A DNA stretch of 64,000 nt from Myrmaecium sp. VS I D KN 1 (Eukaryota > Ascomycota > Dothideomycetes > Valsariales > Valsariaceae), in NCBI GenBank assembly GCA_019775845.1, contig JADQAV010000060.1, positions 132,135 through 196,134 of the forward strand, in the 5' to 3' direction. A program made the translations under genes and the position numbers. The notes under the pieces are model-generated. The model searched no databases, was not told the DNA's origin, and saw only the letters and a list, made by a program, of their open reading frames with translations. Numbering within the stretch: position 1 is the first letter of the stretch; every line of letters begins with the position of its first letter. Shown here one piece after another: positions 57,011-64,000 of the stretch.

Positions 57011-58162
57011 ATGATGACGGGAATAAGCAGCCCAGCGCCCGACCAGCCTTCGGCCGGGCGGGAGAGACTTCGGCAGCATTTCCTGAACAGTGCTCCGGGC
57101 GACACCGGCAAATGGGACGACTTGTGGCGCGCTGGCGACTGGCTGCCATGGGACAGAGGGTGCGCAGCGCCCACGTGGGAGTGAACCACCCCCCTTGCTA
57201 ACTCCAGCTGCTGCTGCTGTTGCTGCTGCTGCTCTCCAGTGTTCCGAATCCGGCCCTGGCGGATACGCTGCGCGAGAAGCAGGACCTGCTCGGTGGTTCG
57301 CCAGCCTCGATGGACCCTGCAACGGGTGTAACGCACCGGAAGCGCGCGCTCGTCCCTGGCTGCGGCAAGGGCTACGACGTCCTCCTGCTCGCGAGCTTTG
57401 GCTACGATGCGTATGGCCTGGAAGCTTCGCGGGCTGCCACCGAAGCCGCCGAGCAGTTCGCCCAGCAGACTCGATACCCGACGCAGGATGAGCAAATAGG
57501 AAGCGGCTCGATCCACTTCGTCTACGGGTGAGCATGCACAGTCTTGAAGGGCGACACTGATCGCTACACATGCTGACATGGCAACGCTTTTCCAACAGTG
57601 ACTTCTTTGAAGGTACTGCTTTGAGCTCATAACGGACAGGAAAAGGATTGTCAGCTCACTCATCGCTAGATGACTGGAAAAGCTCTATAAAGAATGCCGA
57701 GCTTGGCTTCGAGTTGATCTATGACTACACGGTATGTACGAAGAGCAAGAAGCTCCAGATACAGCACTCTGACGAATCCAGTTCCTCTCCGCCTTGCATC
57801 CTAGTCTGCGTCCGGCGTGGAGCCTGCGTATGTCCCAGCTCCTGGCGCCGGACGGTGTGCTCGTATGCGTCGAATTTCCGACATACAAGCCTTCCTCTAC
57901 TGGGGGTATGTTTTCCGCTTTCGGTTGGAATCATCTGCTAACACCACCAGGCCCTCCATGGGGACTTCCACCTGTGGTATACGAACAGCATCTTACCCAA
58001 CCTGGGGAAGAAGTACCTTATGATGAGGAAGGGAACGTCGTTGTCACAAGTGTTCCAAAGAAGAACGCTCAGTCGCTTGTAAGAATTGGCCATTGGCAGC
58101 CCGAACGGACGCACGAGATCGGCAAGGGTACCGATTGGGTCAGTGTATGGAAGCACGCCTAA
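57011..58162 (+). CDS. TPMT-family thiol/thiocyanate methyltransferase
   Basis: S-adenosylmethionine-dependent methyltransferase of the thiopurine/thiol methyltransferase family, expected to methylate small thiols or halide-like anions. Exons are 57011-57159, 57240-57527, 57599-57612, 57670-57731, 57782-57905 and 57951-58162, giving 282 residues. Exon 3 is only 14 nt and codes most of GDFFE, which the family needs after the SAM-binding strand. Motifs are WDDLWRAGDWLPWDRG (Trp-rich cap), PNPALADTL, the SAM loop ALVPGCGKGYDVLLLASFGY with GLEAS, FELIYDYTFLSALHPSLRPAW and LLAPDGVLVCVEFPTY. The first intron ends in a CTG repeat next to its acceptor; the site used restores DRGVPNP. Two tandem ATGs at 57011 and 57014 are both possible starts. 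The stop lies 33 bp from the convergent OTU2 stop. Confidence 0.9.
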
Positions 58163-58195
58163 ACCAGGGCGTATGCAATGCAATTAGCATGAAGT

Positions 58196-59191
58196 TCATG
58201 GTGCCTTGCGCAGAGAGTTGTAGTGCTCTCCCAAACCAAACCCGTGTCGGTAGTATCCAAGCCAGATCGTTTCCACGTCATCCCCGCTGTTTGAATCCGG
58301 CTCGATCTTGTCAATCCTCCCATCAGCATGGAGGACGTTGATTTTGACCTTGTAGGCTTTTGCCAATGCCTGGAGCTCCAGGTGTCCTCCCCATTCGCCC
58401 GTATCCCTGATTTTGTGCAAGTATTGCTCCAACGGCTCCTCGAGGAATGGCTCGAAGTCATCTGGGTTGCTCTTGATGAACTCGGCAGCCATATGTCTGG
58501 TGGTCTTGTAGCCGGGTGCGTCGCCGGCGCCCTCTGATGGCACGACGTGAAGCTCAATCTTCGGTGTCAATCTTAACCCTCTCGTATCCAATTGATCCGC
58601 CACCGCGCTATACAAGCAGTGTCCATCCGCTCTGATCTCCTTCTCCTCCAACCCATACTTCTTGAATAACTCCAGCATCTTCGTTCGCTCCTGCTCCCGC
58701 TGATCCGGCAGATTCGCTGCCTCTTCCGCCGCTTGCGCGGCCAAGGCCTCCTGTTCAGCCGCACGACGTGCCAGCCGCGCTTTTTGTCGGTTGGGCTTGC
58801 GGCCTGCAGACTTCGCCGGGGCGCCACTGACTTCCGGAGCAGCATCAGAAACCGAGAGGGACGCGAGGGACTTCGTGGTTGCGTCCGCCGCGTGTTCGTC
58901 CGAGAGCGGAGCAGGCTCGAGGTCGTCCACGGATACGTCCGCGCCGTCCGCATCCGCCGTCGAGCCTTGCCCCAGCAGTTCGGCGATCTCCCGTTCCTGT
59001 CTTTCCTTGAGCTCCCGTTCCAACGCGGCGCACTCGTCGTTGACGCCTTTCCTCGTTTTCTTCGTCGCGGCCTTCTTTTTCTGCGTGATTCTGGACTGGA
59101 GGTCACGCTGCTCCTTGCGGTGCTTGGCTTGTAATTCTTCCATGATTGCTGGGATTGGCGGGATGTGAGGTTGGGAGGAAGAAGTTTCCAT
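58196..59191 (-). CDS. otu2: OTU-family deubiquitinase, Otu2/OTUD6 type
   Basis: Cysteine-protease deubiquitinase; yeast Otu2 acts on ubiquitinated ribosomal protein eS7 during translation. Single exon, 331 residues. I start at 59191 (METSSSQPHIPPIPAIMEEL); the longer frame from 59317 adds unconserved residues. The N-terminal half is a long charged coiled coil (LQAKHRKEQRDLQSRITQKK, AALERELKERQEREIAELLG) and a basic patch GRKPNRQKARLARRAA. The OTU domain begins near residue 190, with the catalytic Asp and Cys in IRADGHCLYSAVADQL, then TTRHMAAEFIKSNPDDFEPF, WGGHLELQALAKAYKVKINV and the catalytic His in GLGEHYNSL. All three catalytic positions are present. Confidence 0.94.
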   Translation of the reverse strand: METSSSQPHIPPIPAIMEELQAKHRKEQRDLQSRITQKKKAATKKTRKGVNDECAALERELKERQEREIAELLGQGSTADADGADVSVDDLEPAPLSDEHAADATTKSLASLSVSDAAPEVSGAPAKSAGRKPNRQKARLARRAAEQEALAAQAAEEAANLPDQREQERTKMLELFKKYGLEEKEIRADGHCLYSAVADQLDTRGLRLTPKIELHVVPSEGAGDAPGYKTTRHMAAEFIKSNPDDFEPFLEEPLEQYLHKIRDTGEWGGHLELQALAKAYKVKINVLHADGRIDKIEPDSNSGDDVETIWLGYYRHGFGLGEHYNSLRKAP

Positions 59192-59382
59192 GTTGGCGGG
59201 GAAGGCGGATCGATGACGGAGCGTCGGGCCTTTTTCGCGCGCGGTGCTCGTCAGGGTCTTTGCTCGGCCGGCAAGCTCAAGGCTCTTCCAGAGCCTTTCC
59301 ACAAGTGATTCTACCACTCACAACATGGCTTACGGAACTTATGCCTGCGGAAGCTTTATGCGCGTGGTCTTCCGATTGCTAA

Positions 59383-60356
59383 CTAATTTATGACATAGCC
59401 TCCATCAACGACCATAGACGAACCCTGTACAAAGCTCGCCTTTGTTGAAGACAGAAAGAGGACGCAATCCGCAACCTCTTGTGGCTGCCCCATCCTCTTC
59501 ATTGGGGCGATGTCTATGCTAGGTCTCAGCATACTCAAACGCTCCTCGTCGCAGGTCGTCATGGGCGTCTCAATGATCCCAGGACAGACGCAGTTGACAC
59601 GGATGCCAAACTCCGCATGGTCAATGGCGTCTCCTCGCGTCATAGCCATCACCGCAGCCTTACTCCCGGAATACGGGGCTGTCCCGTTTCAGCGCTCCAT
59701 GTCTATGTAACCAGAGACAACGATCGACTTACCGCCCTTGGGGCGACCAACGATCCCCAGCTGGCTTGCTATGTTGACAATGCTCCCTCGTTGCGGCGGT
59801 CGAGCGGAGTCATGGCTCGGCAAGGGCTCCTGCTTCTTCATCACCTTCAGCTCCTCGCGAGAGCAAAGCCAACACCCGCGGTAGTTGACATTGTTCACCC
59901 TATCGAACTCTTCCAGCGAGGTCTCCGTGCTGGCTTGGTTGTTTCCGATGACACCGGCACAGTTCACCTTCTCGTGCTTCAGTCTCAAGGCATGCCGGGA
60001 CGTGAGGTTAAACGACTTACGGCGTAGTCGATGCGCCCAAATCTTGCGGTAGTCTCCTCGATGAACGATGCCACAAACTGCTCGGATGAAATGTCTCCGG
60101 CTCTAGCGAAGACCTGTGTATCCGGATGCCTACTCTTGATTGCCTCTAGCGTTTGCTGCAGGCTGTCCGGGTTGATGTCAGTAACCGCGATTTTCGTACA
60201 GCCTTCATCGGCAAAGGCTAGAGCTGTAGCTGCTCCTATCCCTTTTTCTCCACGTTATTCTTCGTGCCTGCTAGCATGACCCGTTGTTGAATACATACCT
60301 GTTCCCCCGGCGCCGGTAACTAAAGCCACACCCGGAAAGAGAGTCTTCGATGACAT
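59383..60356 (-). CDS. Short-chain dehydrogenase/reductase 1
   Basis: Classical NAD(P)-dependent SDR. Exons in transcript order are 60356-60299, 60241-60021, 59967-59733 and 59678-59383, giving 269 residues. The Rossmann glycine motif VTGAGGTGIGAATALAF is rebuilt across the first intron. Next come Asp-type VTDIN, NCAGVIGN (also across an intron), SIVNIASQLG with the catalytic Ser region, and the active-site YSGSKAAVMAMTRG. The C-terminus has CPGIIETPM, the KRMGQPQEVADCVLFL block and VVDGGYVIN. The acid after the second beta strand (TDIN) suggests a preference for NAD over NADP. No targeting signal is obvious. Substrate unknown. It is divergent from a second SDR about 0.86 kb away. Confidence 0.92.
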
Positions 60357-61212
60357 GTTGGTACAGGGAAAACGCTGTAGTCTCAAGTAACGAGCCTAGA
60401 TCAATGCTGGAATTCCACTGGATCTTAGGAAGTATGCCTTTCAAGCATGACCTTATCAAAAGCATGCAATGGTATTCGCGTTTGTCGGTCTTGCTCGGTG
60501 GATACCCCGCCTCGATGTAGGTGGGGCCTTGACCTACATTGCATGTTCCAGGTGTCACTGAGCCAGAAGACTTTCGTGAATCATTTATTATCAGACATCG
60601 TCCATAGGTAAATTGTATTGAATATAGTACTAAATGGTACAAATAATTCTCAAAAGACGTATCAGGCTCAGCGGTAATCTTCTATCATCACTCAAAGCTC
60701 AATGGTTATCCCAGCTTCAAGTAGAACATAATAGCAGGTTATCATGCTGGACTAAAACGTACCGGTTCCCAGAACCTGAGGTCGACACGATTAGTATAAA
60801 AAAAGAGATAAAAAAAATAGGACAAAGGCTATTGATATGCCACACCTCGAAGTAAGCTTCACTGTTGTTCAGCGGCTGCGCATCGAAACAGCCATATTCA
60901 TGTCTACAGCATGCAACTGTCTCTGAAAGTATACAAGGCTGAGTCTCTGCTAGATCGTGAACGGAAGTCACACCGGAGGAGGCGCCCTGGCGAAACCCGT
61001 AAACTCCGTGCCGAGGTACTTTGCGGAAATCCATGAGGCGCCCGGGAGCTACCCCAGCTTTTGGGAGGACCGACTCGCCTCATCACCCCGTAAACCCAGG
61101 CCCCTCGAGCAGAGGGAATATATATTGTATATCGTCGACGAAGGGGCCCTCCTTCATACCCTTTTCTTGGATACGGAGCTGTTTCTTCTGCCTGCCTGAG
61201 AACTCGGCCACA
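60357..61212. other. Divergent promoter between two SDR genes
   Basis: About 860 bp with an AT-rich middle (60570-60880) containing A-runs. The minus-strand open frame at 60717-61034 has no family features. I call no gene; both SDR promoters should lie here. Confidence 0.45.
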
Positions 61213-62272
61213 ATGGATATCCAAACGCTCTTCGACGTCAAGGTGCGAGCAAAGCAATGACGCCCACATTTTCCCCTATAAAGCCTATCCAAGCCGCGAG
61301 TTAACCCATGACCAAACCGACGACGCGCAGGGCAAAGTCGTGCTCGTCACCGGCGGTGCCAAAGGCATCGGACGCATGATCTCCGAGGGCTTCGTGGCCA
61401 ACGGCGCGAAGGTGTACATCTCCTCCCGAGACGAGAAGGCTTGCAATCAGGCCGTGGAGGAGCTGAATGCGTTGGGCAAGGGGACGGCTCACGCGATTCC
61501 GGCGAACTTCTACAAGGTAGGACTCCTAGAAGCTGCCTGTGTTAGGGCTCTCCTCTCTCCTCTAATCTGTCCGCTGACCGAGTCGTGCACACGCAGGAAG
61601 AAGACTGCAAGAAGCTCGCCGAGGAGCTGGCGAAGAGGGAGTCCAGTACGTCTCCTTCCCTCATTCCTCCAAGCAAGAAGAAAGAACCCTACAAAGAACA
61701 CCGCAAAGTACCGCAAAACACCGCTAACCCCACCGCTTCCACCACCAGAACTGCACGTCCTCGTCAACAACTCCGGCTCCAACTGGGGCGCGCCATACGG
61801 CTCCTACCCCGACAGCGCCTGGACGCGGGTGCTCACGCTGAACCTACAGCGCGTCTTCACCATCACGCAGCTGCTCACGCCGCTGCTCGCGGCGGCCGGC
61901 TCGCCCGCCGACCCGGCCCGGATCATCCACATCGGCTCCGTCGACGGCTTGCGCGTGCCCGCGCTCGAAACGTTCGCCTACAGCGCCAGCAAGGCCGGCC
62001 TGCACCACCTCAGCCGCGTGCTCGCCTTCCACCTCGGCCGGAGGCACGTCACTTCCAATGCGCTTGCTTGCGGCCCCTTTGAAAGTAAGATGATGCGTAA
62101 GACCCTGGAGGACTATGGCGAGGCGATCACGGCGAATGTGCCGCTGGGTCGCATCGGCACGCCTCAGGACGTCGCGGGTGCTTGTCTGTTCCTCGCTAGC
62201 CGGGCGGGGGCGTACATCAATGGGGCGACGATTGCGGTGGATGGCGGGAGTTTGGTGAATGCGAAGCTGTAG
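61213..62272 (+). CDS. Short-chain dehydrogenase/reductase 2 (RhlG-like)
   Basis: NAD(P)-dependent SDR resembling fungal 3-oxoacyl-reductase/RhlG-like enzymes. Exons are 61213-61242, 61331-61516, 61597-61645 and 61749-62272, giving 262 residues. The N-terminus MDIQTLFDVKGKVVLVTGGAKGIG places the glycine motif at the usual position and is split by the first intron. Next are YISSRDEKACNQA (Arg after the second strand favours NADP), VLVNNSGSNWGAP, IIHIGSVDGLR, the active-site YSASKAGLHHLSRVLA, ACGPFESKMM and the C-terminal GRIGTPQDVAGACLFLASRAGAYINGATIAVDGG block (in parts). All catalytic residues are present. The DIQTLFDVKGK start is common in this subgroup. Substrate unknown. Confidence 0.93.
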
Positions 62273-64000
62273 CGAGGGGGGACGTAGAGTGTTGGGGAGG
62301 ATATAGGAATGGGAAGACGATCAGTGAGCGAAGATTGCCCAGCTCCCGCATGAAACGTGCGTTGCGGTGCTGTGGTGGGTGAACATCGTATGCAGTGCTT
62401 TGCGTAGATATTTACCTACTCGGAACTTGAAGAGCGTAAATACTTAACTTAGTGAGGATCGACCTCTAAAAAGGAGGGAGTTGCGAGACGGTGATGTGCA
62501 CGACCCACCACCTGTCCTCATGTCAAGCCAAGGCGCTCTTTCTTTCTTCTCTGCCCCGTACTTGAAAGAGCAAATGGATGTGTAGCTGTGGTATACTAGG
62601 TCGAGAAACACAGTACTCTTTTCGCACCGAGACCGTAAAATAAATCCCCGCGTTATGCTGTCTTCCAAATTCCTTGCGCGCTCACGTTTCAGATGTAAGG
62701 CAACTCAGGCAGGAAGCATGTGCACGCTCCCCCGTATCTGAGCGATTCAGCCCGGGCTGAATCGTGGGGTGTCCTCATGCCCTTTTTTTCCAGCAGCAGC
62801 AGCAGGAGCACCACTATAGGGGCAGTGCGAGGAGGAGGAGGTATGGGATTGTATGGGAGTGGACGGTTCATGTGTATGTGGGTGATCAGTCGAGGCTGGA
62901 AGATTAAAGGATGCGCGATGCTGCTTATCGTGTTCATCTCACTCGCGGTTCGCCTCGCGTAGGTATGGTACTGGCTGTAAACATGTAGTAGGAGGCATGC
63001 TGGGTTGAGGATAAAGACGGAGAAGAATCAGAGCTGGGCTGTGAGAGACTGCGGAGAGGATTTTCTTTCTTTCTTTCGCCTTCTCTCTTTCTATCGCCGT
63101 TGGAACACACACACGTGTTGCCGTTGCGGGTGACAGGCGAGGAAGGATATTTTTGGGATGGGAGGTGGGTGGGTCGGTGTTCCCCTCATCATCCTCATCC
63201 TCATCTTCATCATCCTTCTCCTTCCTCTGCGTGTTCTCACGCTTCGTAAAGGCAGGAGCATCTACCCGTACCTTGCCTAAAAGCCTCTGTCAGCGACTCC
63301 GTAGAAAATCTACGTTGTGTCCATACAGACCAGAATAAAGAAGAGAAAAGGCCGTGGAGCAACCATCTCGCCCGCGCGGTGGTCGGTGTTCGAGAGCCCG
63401 CCGCCGCGAGGGGATCCACCGCATCTCGTCTGTCGTCAGAGGGTGATGCGTCGGGGGGGGGGGGGGGGGGGGGGGGGGGGNNCCCCCCCCCCCCCCCCCC
63501 CCCCCCCGGGACCGTTCGTATCCACGCTGCCTGCCCCGTATTACTTATTATATACAAAAGAACACGATGACGAGTGCGTGTACGCGGTAAGGTAGGTAGG
63601 TAGGTCGGTGTTGCGCAGCCCCGTTCCGGCACGTTTGCTGCTAGAGGTGAGGGCAGGACGGGATGGTTGGAGAGAGAGGATGGCGTCAGATCGGACTTCT
63701 CTTCGTCTCATCTTATGTGGTGCTTATTAGAGGCTGTAAGCCCAGGCGTTTTTTGTACTTTACGTTGCTTATTTGACCTACTACTCCTACCTTACTCCGT
63801 ATAGTAGCGATGCACTGACCTACTGGTATAGAGCACTCCTCTCCCTACCTGAATACTTCGTCCCGAGACATCTGCTCCTCCAGTTGCGTTAGAAGATGAA
63901 GGCGGGGGAGGGGAGTGGAGGGGAGGGTGCTCGCTGGAAAAGAAAGGGTCCTGTCTGCAGTCGACGCACGGATGGGGGGCCGAAAGGGAGGGGCTGTTCA
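62273..64000. other. Right end of window, no supported gene
   Basis: About 1.7 kb after the last SDR stop. It contains CTTT/CTTC pyrimidine tracts near 63061-63100 and 63180-63240, the gap at 63453-63507 and a GGTA/TAGG tetramer run at 63590-63605. Open frames across it are low complexity or run through the homopolymers. A gene could continue from outside the window, but nothing here supports one. Confidence 0.4.
63453..63507. other. Assembly gap flanked by G28 and C25 homopolymers
   Basis: Twenty-eight G, two N, then twenty-five C. Mirror-image homopolymers of this length meeting at ambiguous bases look like a failed read-through or two-colour sequencing artefact at a join. True length and content of the site are unknown, and frames crossing it should be ignored. 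Confidence 0.85.

Noticed and set aside
1-64000. tRNA, rRNA, CRISPR or origin-like features
   Set aside because: I looked for B-box-like GGTTCRANYCC words with pairing arms, spaced direct repeats and rRNA cores and found none convincing; a covariance-model scan could still find a tRNA I missed.

Overview
The window is nuclear DNA of a filamentous ascomycete (Pezizomycotina). The evidence is short GT-AG introns of about 50-100 nt in most genes, a class III chitin synthase, a fused alpha-beta tryptophan synthase, a fungal SAM/HMG-box regulator and several fungal sugar-transporter-type permeases. Gene density is ordinary at about 2.7 kb per gene. I see no rRNA, tRNA, CRISPR array, plasmid origin or intact mobile element. 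All exon boundaries below were read by eye from splice sites, reading phase and family motifs.

Layout, left to right. 0.4-12.8 kb is housekeeping and metabolism: MFS sugar/inositol-type transporter (+), tryptophan synthase (-) with Gcn4/CpcA-type sites upstream, SDE2-like ubiquitin-fold protein (-), ribosomal protein S10 (+) whose ATG is split by an intron, an M20 N-carbamoyl-amino-acid hydrolase (-), and a Cyp40/Cpr6 cyclophilin (+) with a 10-nt exon. 13.2-19.4 kb is an accessory block: four intact genes and one relic, all on the minus strand, encoding small secreted proteins built on one six-cysteine module. 20.3-36.8 kb returns to core functions: EAF elongation factor, COG8, a UBE2O-like E2, a low-molecular-weight phosphatase, class III chitin synthase and an 11-knuckle CCHC protein. 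38.3-44.3 kb holds two more MFS permeases. 45.6-50.8 kb is one very large, mostly disordered protein of unknown function. 53.2-62.3 kb holds a SAM/HMG transcription regulator, a TPMT-type methyltransferase, an OTU2-type deubiquitinase and two divergent short-chain dehydrogenases. A G-run/NN/C-run assembly gap lies at 63.45-63.51 kb.

The most interesting feature is the secreted-protein array. Every module has the spacing C-x13-21-C-x25-29-C-x2-C-x-C-x8-11-C with a W/Y-P-C-x2-C-x-C core. In every intact copy the first module cysteine codon is split TG^N by an intron at the same place, so that cysteine exists only after splicing. One gene carries two modules in tandem, the first behind an apparent GC-AG intron. 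I do not recognise the family. Secretion, disulfide richness, local duplication and a decayed copy suggest a fast-evolving effector-like or self/non-self protein group, but the role is inference.
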